A DNA stretch of 64,000 nucleotides from JABDBE01 sp963832245 (GCA_963832245.1 CAWHTG010000004.1:2982001-3046000); one strand, 5' to 3'. Positions 44,910 to 54,725 are shown, counted from the stretch's first letter. Made by a program: numbers and translations. The notes: a model not told the origin generated them from the sequence alone.

Positions 44910-45893
44910 CTAACTCAAACTATCCGAGCAAAGTGCGGCCCCGCCAGCGATACCCGCGTCGGCGCCGTAGTGCGCTTGGAGCAGAGGAATCTCCCGGCAG
45001 CGCGAAATGATGCAGTATTTCGCCAGCCCATTGGCAATGTCGTCAAAGAATGGAGTGAGCATGGCCGCCACGCCACCACCGAGAATGATCACATCCGGTT
45101 CCAGCAGATCGACGATGTTGCTCAACCACAGCGCAAGCAGGTCGACAGTTTCCTGCAGTACTTCTTTGGCGACAGGATCGCCGGCGGCATAAGCCTGGCC
45201 CACCATTTCGCTGGTAACCGCTTCGATATTTCCCTTGGCAAGACGCAGGATGTCAGAGCCGGTATTTCCCTCGGACGCCAATTTAGCGCGGGCTCTGCGC
45301 CCGATGGCCGGCCCCGCAGCTAGAATTTCGATACAACCCGGCTTGCCGCATCCGCACAACGGGCCGTGGTAATCAATACTCATATGTCCGCCCTCGGCGG
45401 CGGCGCCGGTCCGGCCATTGTAAATTCGTCCACCACACACAATGCCGGTTCCGATCCCGGTGCCGATGCCTGCGTAGAAAATGTGACGATAGCCACGGCC
45501 GGCCCCCCAGCGCGATTCGGCGAGCGCCGCTGCGTTCGCGTCGTTCTCGACCTTTACGGGTACCCGATAAATTTTCTCGATCTCTGCAGCCAGCGGAAAA
45601 TTACGCCAGCACGGAACGTTCGGAGGATTGATCACAACTCCGGTCACCGGATCCAAGGGGCCCGGGGCGCAGATGCCAATACCGCGAATGAGGTTTCGCG
45701 CTTTTGCATCGTGAGTAAAAAGCAGATCGATTGCCGATACCACCGCTGCGAGTCCTTCGCCAGCTTCCCGGTTCGCCGCCATCGGCGTGCGAACCTGCTT
45801 CTTGATTTCACCATCGCGGTTCACCAGGCCAGCGGCAACCTTAGTGCCGCCAACATCCACGCCAACTAGGAAAGTGTCATTAGTTTCTGTCAT
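44910..45893 (-). CDS. ROK-family sugar kinase
   Basis: The 327-residue protein has the ROK set: DVGGTKVAAG phosphate loop, AEGGHMSI, the zinc motif CGCGKPGCIE and the catalytic-region NDANAAA. It likely phosphorylates glucose, mannose or fructose. It lies just upstream of the GH2 gene and faces the YihX-like HAD gene across a 190-bp divergent gap. Confidence 0.92.
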   Translation of the reverse strand: MTETNDTFLVGVDVGGTKVAAGLVNRDGEIKKQVRTPMAANREAGEGLAAVVSAIDLLFTHDAKARNLIRGIGICAPGPLDPVTGVVINPPNVPCWRNFPLAAEIEKIYRVPVKVENDANAAALAESRWGAGRGYRHIFYAGIGTGIGTGIVCGGRIYNGRTGAAAEGGHMSIDYHGPLCGCGKPGCIEILAAGPAIGRRARAKLASEGNTGSDILRLAKGNIEAVTSEMVGQAYAAGDPVAKEVLQETVDLLALWLSNIVDLLEPDVIILGGGVAAMLTPFFDDIANGLAKYCIISRCREIPLLQAHYGADAGIAGGAALCSDSLS

Positions 45894-46008
45894 CGCCGGC
45901 TGCCTCGGCGAAACCGGTTGCGCGAAAGTTCATTCAATCCAAATTTGTTACGCTCGGATTTGGTTTTTCGATCCCTCAACGCTGCGCGCAATCCCGCACG
46001 CGGAGTTC

Positions 46009-46021
46009 GCACAGTATACGC
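46009..46021 (-). promoter_or_regulatory. 13-bp element upstream of the ROK kinase gene
   Basis: Exact copy of the GCACAGTATACGC at 42130, here about 115 bp upstream of the ROK start and 65 bp from the HAD gene on the other strand. It may be a -10 box or a shared operator. Confidence 0.45.
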
Positions 46022-46085
46022 CGCCCTATCTAGCCGCAGATAAATTCATTGGACGAAAAACTGCGGAAGAGGAGAATATAAAGGA

Positions 46086-46826
46086 ATGCAGAGTTCGCTG
46101 TCCTCAGAGTGTGGAAACGATTCCCGCCAAATCAAGGCGGTCATTCTCGATTATGGCCAGGTGCTCGCTCGCCGCCCTACGGCTGAAGAGTTTGGCCGCA
46201 TGGCGGAGATGTTTAATGTGAGTTTCGATTTGTTTTACGAGCGATGGGAAGCCAGCCGGGGTCCCTATGACCGAGGCGATTTTACCGCCGAAGAGTATTG
46301 GTTGAAGTTGGCGGCAGAAACCGATACTTCGCTGGATGGCAGACAAATCGAGATTCTCCGCAAAGTGGAGGTTGAGGTCTGGGCCCACCTCGATCCGGGC
46401 ATGCTCGATTGGGTGAGCCAGCTTTACGCGGCCGGAATCAAGACCGGCTTGCTGTCCAACATGCCGTGGGACCTGGTGAAACACGTGCGAACGAACAGCT
46501 CATGGATGGACAACTTTACTTTCAAGACCCTCTCTGCTGAAGTGAAATTGATCAAGCCGGATGCGGCCATCTATGAACACACTCTTCGCGGCCTCGGAGT
46601 TTCCGCAGAAGAAGCATTGTTTGTAGATGATCGGGAGAACAATATCCGAGCTGCCCGCGCGCTGGGGATGCATGCGATTCAGTTTCAATCCATCGCGGAG
46701 CTCAAGGATGATCTGAAAGCGTTGGGCTTCCCCATACTGCCCGCGGTTCGGGAATCATCGCTCGCCGTATCCGGAGAGGCGAATCCAACTGACCGAACAG
46801 GTCAAGAACCTATTTGCAGCGATTAG
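46086..46826 (+). CDS. HAD-IA phosphatase (YihX-like)
   Basis: The 246-residue protein has motif I as LDYGQVL: the second Asp of the usual DxD is glycine, as in the YihX-type alpha-glucose-1-phosphate phosphatases (DLGNV). Motif II is LLSNMPWDL, motif III KLIKPDAAIY and motif IV FVDDRENNI. This subfamily dephosphorylates sugar-1-phosphates. The divergent ROK gene makes a sugar-phosphate role plausible. Confidence 0.85.
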   Translation: MQSSLSSECGNDSRQIKAVILDYGQVLARRPTAEEFGRMAEMFNVSFDLFYERWEASRGPYDRGDFTAEEYWLKLAAETDTSLDGRQIEILRKVEVEVWAHLDPGMLDWVSQLYAAGIKTGLLSNMPWDLVKHVRTNSSWMDNFTFKTLSAEVKLIKPDAAIYEHTLRGLGVSAEEALFVDDRENNIRAARALGMHAIQFQSIAELKDDLKALGFPILPAVRESSLAVSGEANPTDRTGQEPICSD

Positions 46827-46890
46827 CTAGACCAGTTTCACAGAGCGCGTATCCCATGACAAAGCGTGTTGCGTCCTACCTGAAAACGCA

Positions 46891-47976
46891 CTAATGCTGT
46901 GGCTCTTGTTTGCCTGACGCTTCCGGCTGATTAGAGTTGCCCTGCAATCTTTGGAACTCCTGCATTTCATGTTGCGCGGCCGCCGTCTTTCTTTGTTTTC
47001 TATAGAGACTTGCCAGTGCGAAATGCGCTTGCGCCGCCAGTGAAGTTTCCTTCTCGATTGAAAGCAGCTTAGTCCATTCTTTTTCTGCAGAGGCCGCATC
47101 GCCCTCGAGTGAAGCAGCCTTTCCCAGTGAGTAGAGTGTCTCGGGCATGTCCGGCAGCAACTTGTCGGCGCGCAGGAGTTCTGCCCGCGCCTCGTGCGCT
47201 TTTCCTTGTTCCAGCAATGCCGCCCCGAGGCGATAAGCGGCCTCCGCGTTTCCGGGTTGCAGCTTCGCTTGCGTCTGAAATTCTTCTTCCGCTTTAGCCC
47301 ACTGGAAGGCGCCCGCGTACACTTCACCTAATTCCAGATGAATCTCGGGCGCATCCGGCCGCAGCCGCAAGGCCTCGCGATACTCTTTTTCAGCCTCCGG
47401 CATTTGCCGCAACACAAAATAGTTTTCGGCCAGCGCCTGGTGCGCGCGAGCAGAGTCAGGATAAGCGGCCAGCAAAGTATCGATCGATTGTTTTGACAAC
47501 AGACCGCTGGCCCGGCCTAGATAGTAGAGAAGATCGGGATCATTCGGACGCGCAGCTAATGACGCTTGAAGATTCGCAACCGCCTCTGCCAGTTGTCCAG
47601 TCTGGATCTGAGCGATTCCCAATCCAGTTTTATCGTCCACTCGCTGGAGATGTGGAATCGCCTCTGCAGCGTAACCTTGAGCGAGCAGGGCATAGCCGAG
47701 TAGTTGGTGAGCTGGAGGCAGATCCGGATCCACGTCCAATGCATGTTTCAGAGGAGCGATGGCGGCGCCGATGTCGTGCTTCTCCATGTATGCCTGACCG
47801 AGGCTGACGAAGCCATCCGCATAAGCCGGATCGAGTTCGGTGACCTTGCGAAACTCGGCGATGGCAACGTCGAATTGTCTTTCTTTGTCCGCCGCGATTC
47901 CGGCACGCATGTGCTGCGCCGCCTCCGGCGATAAGGTTTGCGACGCAAACCACAGAAGTAACAGTGCGCGGATCAC
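46891..47976 (-). CDS. secreted TPR-repeat protein paired with CRTAC1-like protein
   Basis: The 361-residue protein starts at a GTG with a short hydrophobic leader (MIRALLLLWFASQTLSPEA) and then about nine TPR repeats ending in a Gln/Glu-rich tail. It overlaps the CRTAC1-like stop by GTGA, so the two are translated together. In acidobacterial genomes such pairs are common but unassigned; the TPRs may bind the FG-GAP partner at the cell surface. Confidence 0.85.
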   Translation of the reverse strand: MIRALLLLWFASQTLSPEAAQHMRAGIAADKERQFDVAIAEFRKVTELDPAYADGFVSLGQAYMEKHDIGAAIAPLKHALDVDPDLPPAHQLLGYALLAQGYAAEAIPHLQRVDDKTGLGIAQIQTGQLAEAVANLQASLAARPNDPDLLYYLGRASGLLSKQSIDTLLAAYPDSARAHQALAENYFVLRQMPEAEKEYREALRLRPDAPEIHLELGEVYAGAFQWAKAEEEFQTQAKLQPGNAEAAYRLGAALLEQGKAHEARAELLRADKLLPDMPETLYSLGKAASLEGDAASAEKEWTKLLSIEKETSLAAQAHFALASLYRKQRKTAAAQHEMQEFQRLQGNSNQPEASGKQEPQH

Positions 47977-49613
47977 GGTTTCTCCGGCTCGCGGACTTCT
48001 AAGAACTGATCGGCGTGAACATCATTCAAAGCCTGATGAATCCCCGAGGGCCAGACAATCTCCACGTTAGCCTTCTCCGCTGTTCCGAGTCCAAAATGCA
48101 GACGTTTGTCGCTTGAGGAAGCGTAGCTCCCTGCGGAAGTCGCGAACCGCGTCTGTCCGTTTACTTTCACCCGGGCGCCGAACCCGTCGCGGTTGCTGCG
48201 CGTGCCGCGGAGTGAAATGACCAGCCAGTGCAGTTTCCCGCCACGGTTGAGGAACACTTGGGGATGGCCACCGAGATAGGTCATCACCACGTCTTCCCAG
48301 CCATCATTGTTTAAGTCGCCGAACGCAGCTCCGCGGCCAGCTACAGGAGTCGTACTTCCCGAATCGACGCGTTCGAACCGGCCACTATGATTCATTGCCA
48401 GCAGCGGCAGTTCGAGGTAGTGCAAAGAAGGGTCAATGCGCTCAACGTTGTCCAACACGTGGCCTTGGGCGACAAATAAGTCTTTCCAGCCGTCGTTGTC
48501 GAAATCCTCCAAGCCCACGCCCCAGCCCGAGCTTCCACTCGAGAGCACGCCGAGGCCGGCTTCGAGACTGCGATAACTGAACGAGCCGCCGCCATCGTTG
48601 TGATAAACACCGTAAATTTCCCTGGGAAGTTCGGTCACGATAACGTCTGGCCGACCATCGTTGTCATAATCCTGAAAGACCACCCCCATGCCCGATAACC
48701 GGCGCCCGTCCTCGGAAAGCGCCGCGCCCGCATCGAGCCCCAGTTCCGTGAAGGTTCCATTGCCGTTATTATGAAATAAGAATTGCTGCATGCCATCGTT
48801 CGCAACGAAAATGTCCGTGAAGCCGTCGTCATCGTAATCCGCAAACGCTACACCCAAAGCCCGCCCCTTTTTTGCCGCAATACCGGAGCGTTGGCTGACA
48901 TCGGTGAAGGTTCCATCTCCGTTGTTGTGATAAAGGAAGTTGGTGGTGGCGGGAAATTCTTCCGGCGGACAATACGTGTGATAATTGCCGCCGCAGTCTT
49001 TGCTGTGCTTGCTGTCCCACTCCATGTATCGGGTGACAAAAAGATCTAATTTTCCATCGTTGTCGTAGTCGAAGAACCCTGCCGAAACCGACCAGCCCCC
49101 TCCGGCTACTCCGGCCTTCGCAGTTACATCGGTGAAAGTACCATCGCCGTTGTTGTGATACAGAATGTTCTTTCCATAACTGGTGACAAACAAATCGGGG
49201 TAACCGTCGTTGTCGTAATCGCCCACGGCCACACCCATACCGTAATTGCCATCTCCAGCATTCGCCAGCCCCGCTTGTTGAGTTACGTCGGTGAAGCTTC
49301 CATCCTTGTTCTGACGGTAGAGCCGGTTCCAGTAACGTGGGTCGTGACGCTCGAAGTTCTCCGGCATTTGCATGGGGCTGCTGATGTGTCCGCCGTTCAC
49401 GAGAAAAATATCCAACAAGCCGTCGTTGTTGTAATCGAGCAGAGCCACTCCTCCGGGCATCGTTTCGATCAGGTACTTCTGCGCAGTCGGAGAATTCTGC
49501 AGCGTGAAATCCAACCCTTGCGGTAGAGTGACCTCGAACACAGGCCCCGCGAGGGCCGCTGCCCACAGCACTAACGTCATGACGAACGATACGCGTAGCC
49601 CGGCGTTCCGCAA
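47973..49613 (-). CDS. CRTAC1/ASPIC-UnbV-like FG-GAP repeat protein
   Basis: The protein has 546 residues from a TTG start, or 535 from an ATG at 49580; the TTG keeps the positive signal-peptide N-region. Calcium-binding FG-GAP repeats are plain (DYNNDGLLDIFLVN, DYDNDGYPDLFVT, DYDNDGKLDLFVT, DYDDDGFTDIFVAN, DYDNDGRPDVIVT, DFDNDGWKDLFVA, DLNNDGWEDVVMT), giving an integrin-like propeller. An ASPIC/UnbV C-terminal domain follows (GTRSNRDGFGARVKVNGQTR). It is exported and probably cell-surface associated. Confidence 0.93.
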   Translation of the reverse strand: MRNAGLRVSFVMTLVLWAAALAGPVFEVTLPQGLDFTLQNSPTAQKYLIETMPGGVALLDYNNDGLLDIFLVNGGHISSPMQMPENFERHDPRYWNRLYRQNKDGSFTDVTQQAGLANAGDGNYGMGVAVGDYDNDGYPDLFVTSYGKNILYHNNGDGTFTDVTAKAGVAGGGWSVSAGFFDYDNDGKLDLFVTRYMEWDSKHSKDCGGNYHTYCPPEEFPATTNFLYHNNGDGTFTDVSQRSGIAAKKGRALGVAFADYDDDGFTDIFVANDGMQQFLFHNNGNGTFTELGLDAGAALSEDGRRLSGMGVVFQDYDNDGRPDVIVTELPREIYGVYHNDGGGSFSYRSLEAGLGVLSSGSSGWGVGLEDFDNDGWKDLFVAQGHVLDNVERIDPSLHYLELPLLAMNHSGRFERVDSGSTTPVAGRGAAFGDLNNDGWEDVVMTYLGGHPQVFLNRGGKLHWLVISLRGTRSNRDGFGARVKVNGQTRFATSAGSYASSSDKRLHFGLGTAEKANVEIVWPSGIHQALNDVHADQFLEVREPEKP

Positions 49614-49790
49614 CTTTGGATTCCTTCAGCGCCTAGAATATCGCGCTCGTAGAGTTATTGCACACTCGCCTACTAAAAGCGGTTTTGCTTGCCGCTTCGA
49701 TGGCCACAAATTAGCGCGAGCCCGAGCTTCAATGTGGTGAGCAAGCCAGGGAATGAGGGTCATCACAGAAACAGCAACATCACAAATTGT

Positions 49791-50801
49791 CTAACCTGGC
49801 CGCCGAGTCGACTCGCGTTCGACCAGTTTGGGTGAAATGAGAATTGTCCTGGGTCGCGCCGAACGTTTCTGCAGGATTCGCTCCAGGAGAATTTCCGCTG
49901 CCCTGGCTCCTATTTGGCAGGTACCCTGATCCACCGTAGACAGCGGAACCGCCAACAAGTCAGTGTATTGAACGTTGCCGGCTCCGACCACGGAAATGTC
50001 GTGTGGCACTTTAAGACCGGCCTTCAGGATCGCCTTGATAGCGCCGATTGCGACTGGGTCGTTGTAGCAGAAAACTCCGTCCGGAATCGGATGCAGTCGC
50101 AGCAATCGCCGCATGCCCTCATATCCGGTCTCATCTCCGTGTCCGCCCGCCACGACGTAACCCGCGGGCACACGCAGGCCGTGTTTCGCCAGCGCTCGGC
50201 GAAAACCATCCAGGCGTTCCCTAGCGATACCAATTTCGGGGCCGCGGAGATGGCCAATGCGGCGGCATCCTCGGGCGATAAGATGCTCGGTCGCCAATCT
50301 CCCGATGGCGCGGTTATCGACCCCAACGAACGACGCCTGCAGTCCGGCGATGGGGCGGTCAATCAAAACATAGGGAACCTTCCGGCGTTGTATCCGCTCG
50401 AACAGGCCCAGGCAATCAACTGGCTGGACTGAAGCGATGATTAAACCATCCACCTGGCGAGCCAACAGGGAATCGCCTTCGCTCATTTCCAATTTTGGAT
50501 CTTCCTCGGAATACGAAATAATTACGTGATATCCGTGGGGTCGCACCGTCTGCGCTACCGCCCGGGCAATTTCCGCAAAAAAGGGATGCGCGAAGTCTGG
50601 CAGGAGAAGGCCGATTGTATAAGTGCGCCTGGTTACCAGACTACGCGCTACCCAATTCATCTGGTAATGCAATTCCCGTGCCCGTCTCAGCACGCGCTTG
50701 CGAGTGGCTGCGCTGATCCTGCCCTGGTTGCGCAGAACTTTCGACACCGTCACCACTGAAACCTGGAGATCTCGCGCGATGTCCGACATGGTCACGGCCA
50801 T
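49791..50801 (-). CDS. LacI-family transcriptional regulator
   Basis: The 336-residue protein starts MAVTMSDIARDLQVSVVTVS with a LacI helix-turn-helix (residues ~4-25) and hinge, then a periplasmic-binding-like effector domain (GLLLPDFAHPFFAE, GVDNRAIGRLATEHLI, VGAGNVQYTDLLAVPLSTVD). It is divergent from the TonB-dependent receptor and probably represses it and the local sugar genes. A GTAATCGATTAC operator and half-sites lie between them. Confidence 0.92.
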   Translation of the reverse strand: MAVTMSDIARDLQVSVVTVSKVLRNQGRISAATRKRVLRRARELHYQMNWVARSLVTRRTYTIGLLLPDFAHPFFAEIARAVAQTVRPHGYHVIISYSEEDPKLEMSEGDSLLARQVDGLIIASVQPVDCLGLFERIQRRKVPYVLIDRPIAGLQASFVGVDNRAIGRLATEHLIARGCRRIGHLRGPEIGIARERLDGFRRALAKHGLRVPAGYVVAGGHGDETGYEGMRRLLRLHPIPDGVFCYNDPVAIGAIKAILKAGLKVPHDISVVGAGNVQYTDLLAVPLSTVDQGTCQIGARAAEILLERILQKRSARPRTILISPKLVERESTRRPG

Positions 50802-50835
50802 GGCCAGCAAAGCATACCACCGCGCTGAACAGAAA

Positions 50836-50928
50836 GTAATCGATTACCCACATTTAACGATTACCCAGTTGCAAAAAAACGATTACTCCTTGAATTCGAA
50901 AAAACGATAGCCTAATGCAAAAGCATTA
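50836..50928. promoter_or_regulatory. clustered LacI-type operator sites and a second dyad
   Basis: A perfect 12-bp palindrome GTAATCGATTAC (50836-50847) has the CG centre typical of LacI operators. Two more ACGATTAC half-sites (50857-50864 and 50879-50886) lie at 22-bp spacing. A dyad TAATGC-AAAA-GCATTA (50913-50928) follows. All lie in the divergent gap before the receptor gene. Confidence 0.7.
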
Positions 50929-50936
50929 CTTTTTAC

Positions 50937-50965
50937 TTGACAACGAGTGCTGGTCTGCTTCAAAC
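50937..50965 (+). promoter_or_regulatory. candidate promoter of the TonB-dependent receptor
   Basis: TTGACA (50937-50942) is a consensus -35. The hexamer 17 bp downstream (TCAAAC, 50960-50965) is a poor -10, so the assignment is tentative. It lies just downstream of the LacI-type sites, consistent with repression. Confidence 0.4.
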
Positions 50966-51001
50966 TTTCGCGGTTCCTAAAAATGTGTTCGGGGGTTGTG
51001 T

Positions 51002-54000
51002 ATGCCGTCTCGTCGGTTGTGGACGCTGCTGCTTTCTATAACCTTAGTTGTCACGACTTCTCTCTCCCTTCACGGCCAAAGTACCTACGGCACGGTCGGC
51101 GGCTCCGTGCTGGACTCCTCCGGAGCCGCAATCGCCGGCGCTCAAGTCACCCTCACTAATACAGGGACGCAGGAAAAGCGTACCCAGCCCACGGGCAATG
51201 AGGGCCTGTATCAGTTCGTGAACGTGGCGCCCGGCAATTATCGCCTCGATGTTGAGAAGGCCGGCTTCAAGCATTTCACGCGCAACGACGTCGTGGTCGA
51301 AGTTAACCAGGACAGTCACATTATCGCCACCCTGCCGGTTGGCCAGGTTACGGAGAGCGTCGAAGTAACTGCCGAGACTCCGCTGTTGCAGGCTGAGACG
51401 TCGTCTCTAGGCCAAGTCGTCGAAGAGCGCAAAGCCAACGAACTTCCGTTGAATGGCCGCAACATTTTCAACTTGATCACGATTTCTCCTGCCGCAGTTG
51501 CCCAAGGCGGATCGGGCGGCACTCCCGTGGGGCAGAATCCGTTTAGCTGGGGCAATTACCAGGTGGGCGGCTCATTCGCCAATGAGAGCGCCGAGTACCT
51601 GGACGGCCAACCGCTTAATATCGGGTACATCAATCTTCCTATCGTAATTCCAACCCAGGACTCGATTGGCGAATTTAAGGTCCAGTACAACAACCTGGGG
51701 CCGGAGTTCGGCAAGTTCTCGGGCGGCATCATGAACTTCAGTACGAAGTCGGGAAGCAACCGCTTCCACGGCGAGGCTTATGAATTTCTCCGCAACAAAG
51801 TCTTGAACTCGAACGAGTATTTCTTCAAGCAGAGCGAGCTGGCAAGCGGCCAAAGCAACACACCCCCACCGTACGTTCAGAATCAATACGGATTCAACGT
51901 TGGCGGTCCGGTAATTAAGAACAAGTTATTCTTTTTCACGAGTTGGGAGCAGTTCCGGCTGCGCACCGGTGGTGTCGTTACGACTGCGGTACCGACGGCC
52001 GCCTTCCGGCAAGGTGATTTTTCTTCCCTGCTGGCGCAGGGGGTTCAGCTCTACGACCCCTACACCGTAAATCCCGCCACGGGAACGCGCACTCCCTATG
52101 CGGGTAACATAATTCCGACCAGCGAGTTCAGCAAGGCCGCGACCGTATTATGGGATAAGTACTACAGTCCCGTGGCTCCTGCGAGTTTCAACAACAACAG
52201 TCCCGACAACTTTACCTCGGCAACCAGCAGCGGCGGAAATCACACACAGTTCGTGGCGCGCGGCGACTACAACATCACCGACAAGACGCGCATGTTCGCG
52301 CGCTTTACTTATTTTGGCCTGCTTGACCTTCCGACCAATCCTTTGGGCACGGGTTTGTGCCTGGACCGCTGCGCCGAGGATTACCACACGAAAGCTCTCG
52401 CGATTGATCTCAACCACGTCTTTAGTCCGAATGTCATCGGCGATTTGAATATTTCAGGGAGCCGCTTTATTTACCTCCGCGCGCCACTCCTGGCTGGTTA
52501 CGATCTCACTCAACTGGGATGGCCGGCGAGCTACAACAGCGAAGTTCCCGCGATCATGCGGACCCCGCCGACGCCGGCGTTCAACTTTCCCGGCGACGTA
52601 GGTAGAAGCCAGGGCAACAGCGCGATCGGCGACCATAATACCCAATACAACATCTCGCCTTCTGTAACCGTCATTCATGGCAAACACACCTTCCAGTTCG
52701 GGGCCCAGTATGAGTTGGGTCTCGACAATTACTACCAAACCAACATCGCCAGCGGCGCATTTGGTTTCTCGGGAGCTTGGACAAGTAGCACGGGCCTACC
52801 TACTGCTGCTAACCCCGCTACCGGCGGGTTCGGTTTTGCTGATTTCCTGTTGGGTTTAGCCCAAAACGGGCCTGCTACCTTTGTGAACCAGACGGAGGGC
52901 TCTGCCCAGGTTCCAGCGCAAACCCAGGGCCGCCAGACCTACCGAGCGCTTTATGGGGGTGACACCTGGCACTACACCCCCAAATTGACCTTAAACTGGG
53001 GCCTGCGGTATGAACTTCAGGGGACGTGGTCAGACCGTTACAACCGCTTGAGTTACTGGGACCCGACGGTGACCAATGCAACGGTTACAGGCTGCAACGG
53101 TACGCCCGGGTCGCCTTGTCTCGGTGACGCGTTGCTGGTGGGAAACGGTCCGAACACGAGCCGGAATAACTTGCCATTGGACAAGAAAGAGTTCTCTCCG
53201 CGCCTCGGATTTGCTTACAGCTGGGATCAGAAGACTGTGGTTCGCGGCGGCTACGGTGTGTTCTGGATTCCGAACTACACCGATTTCAACATCAATCCAG
53301 ACAACGATCCGATCAACCTGGCGACCACTCCTTTCTTTGGATCGATCAATCATGGCCTGTCGCCGGCTGCTACTCTTGACAATAGCAATTGCACCTTGGC
53401 TGGTCAGACGTTTGCTAGTTTCACTTGCACGACTGCGGGTCCCTTTGGTGCCGCTGGAGTTTTGGCGCCGCCAGGCAGGCAGGGAAACACTTCAAATTTT
53501 ATTGCCACAAACGGTTCGCCCACGTTGGCGCCCTGGACCAACCCGAAAGAAGGGTACGTACAGCAGTGGAATCTCGACATTCAACGCCAGTTGCCAGCCG
53601 GGTTTTTCGTCGATGTCGCCTACGCGGGTTCGCACGGCGTTCACCTTTCGAACGACAACCCTAATGTCATTATCAATCAAATCCCCGACTCTTTCGTTGC
53701 GCAAGCCGCTGCGCAAGCCGCGGCTGGTCAAACCCCGACGATTGGAACGTCATTTGCGGCGGCCGGTCTTAACAATCCCATCGTGAGCCCCAATACCGCG
53801 CTGAAGGGCAACACAGTCAATCTTGGACAGCTTGATCGCCCGTATCCTCAGTACAACAACGTGAGCTTGGCTCAATTTGGGTGCTGCGGTAGCACCTATA
53901 ATTCGCTCCAGGCGACGGTAACTCGCCGATTCCAGGGCGGTGGCACCCTGCTGGTGGCTTACACGAACGCCAAACTGCTGAGCAATACCGACACCCAGAC

Positions 54001-54679
54001 CAGTTGGCTTGAGAATGGCAATACGGGCGGCGTGGGCCAGGTGCAAGACTGGAATAATCTGGCCGGCGAAAGGTCCCTCTCTTCTCAGGATGTGTCCCAG
54101 CGCTTGGTCATTAGTTATGTGCTTGACCTTCCTTTCGGGCATGGCAAGAAATTCCTTGCAGGAATGTCTGGAGCGGGTGACAAGCTCGTGTCCGGTTGGG
54201 GAATTGACGGCGTAACCACCTTCCAGCGCGGTTTTCCGCTCAAGATTGCATGGTCCGGCCCCGCAACAGCCTTGGAAAATGCCAGCCTCGGCGTGAGCAA
54301 CGTCCGTCCTGACGTTGTGGCTGGATGCTCCAAAGGAGGCAGCCGTACGCTGACAAGCTGGTTTAACACGAATTGCTTTGCCCCCCCGCCGCAGTGGGGT
54401 TTTGGCACCGAATCCCGTGTGGACGACTCACTGCGCGCGGCCGGAATCAACAACTTTGATTTTGCTATATTCAAGCGGACGACCATCACGGAAAGGATCG
54501 GTCTTGAGTTCCGAACCGAATTCTTTGATCTGTTCAATCATCCGCAGTTCGGCTTCCCGGGCACGAACTTTAATCCCGCGGCAGGGAACAACAGCGCTAA
54601 TGGATTTGGAACGGTGACGTCCACGAACACGGGCAACACCCCGCGTCTGATTCAGTTTGCACTGAAGCTTGTTTTCTAG
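51002..54679 (+). CDS. TonB-dependent receptor, Oar-like, with carboxypeptidase-regulatory domain
   Basis: I start at the ATG at 51002 (GGGGGT upstream), giving 1225 residues. A signal peptide ends near LHGQ; an N-terminal carboxypeptidase-regulatory domain follows (residues ~27-110, VLDSSGAAIAGAQVTLTNTG), then a plug (ELPLNGRNIFNLI) and a long beta-barrel ending in an aromatic residue (LIQFALKLVF). This Oar-type architecture is the common acidobacterial outer-membrane receptor and probably imports oligosaccharides here. It is divergent from the LacI gene and followed by a strong terminator. Confidence 0.93.
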   Translation: MPSRRLWTLLLSITLVVTTSLSLHGQSTYGTVGGSVLDSSGAAIAGAQVTLTNTGTQEKRTQPTGNEGLYQFVNVAPGNYRLDVEKAGFKHFTRNDVVVEVNQDSHIIATLPVGQVTESVEVTAETPLLQAETSSLGQVVEERKANELPLNGRNIFNLITISPAAVAQGGSGGTPVGQNPFSWGNYQVGGSFANESAEYLDGQPLNIGYINLPIVIPTQDSIGEFKVQYNNLGPEFGKFSGGIMNFSTKSGSNRFHGEAYEFLRNKVLNSNEYFFKQSELASGQSNTPPPYVQNQYGFNVGGPVIKNKLFFFTSWEQFRLRTGGVVTTAVPTAAFRQGDFSSLLAQGVQLYDPYTVNPATGTRTPYAGNIIPTSEFSKAATVLWDKYYSPVAPASFNNNSPDNFTSATSSGGNHTQFVARGDYNITDKTRMFARFTYFGLLDLPTNPLGTGLCLDRCAEDYHTKALAIDLNHVFSPNVIGDLNISGSRFIYLRAPLLAGYDLTQLGWPASYNSEVPAIMRTPPTPAFNFPGDVGRSQGNSAIGDHNTQYNISPSVTVIHGKHTFQFGAQYELGLDNYYQTNIASGAFGFSGAWTSSTGLPTAANPATGGFGFADFLLGLAQNGPATFVNQTEGSAQVPAQTQGRQTYRALYGGDTWHYTPKLTLNWGLRYELQGTWSDRYNRLSYWDPTVTNATVTGCNGTPGSPCLGDALLVGNGPNTSRNNLPLDKKEFSPRLGFAYSWDQKTVVRGGYGVFWIPNYTDFNINPDNDPINLATTPFFGSINHGLSPAATLDNSNCTLAGQTFASFTCTTAGPFGAAGVLAPPGRQGNTSNFIATNGSPTLAPWTNPKEGYVQQWNLDIQRQLPAGFFVDVAYAGSHGVHLSNDNPNVIINQIPDSFVAQAAAQAAAGQTPTIGTSFAAAGLNNPIVSPNTALKGNTVNLGQLDRPYPQYNNVSLAQFGCCGSTYNSLQATVTRRFQGGGTLLVAYTNAKLLSNTDTQTSWLENGNTGGVGQVQDWNNLAGERSLSSQDVSQRLVISYVLDLPFGHGKKFLAGMSGAGDKLVSGWGIDGVTTFQRGFPLKIAWSGPATALENASLGVSNVRPDVVAGCSKGGSRTLTSWFNTNCFAPPPQWGFGTESRVDDSLRAAGINNFDFAIFKRTTITERIGLEFRTEFFDLFNHPQFGFPGTNFNPAAGNNSANGFGTVTSTNTGNTPRLIQFALKLVF

Positions 54680-54693
54680 TTCCATGAAAATTG

Positions 54694-54725
54694 ACCGAGC
54701 TGGGCTTGTCCCAGCTCGGTTTTTG
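54694..54725 (+). terminator. rho-independent terminator of the TonB-dependent receptor
   Basis: A perfect 11-bp stem (ACCGAGCTGGG with CCCAGCTCGGT, 5-nt loop) followed by a T-run begins 14 bp after the receptor stop. Confidence 0.9.
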
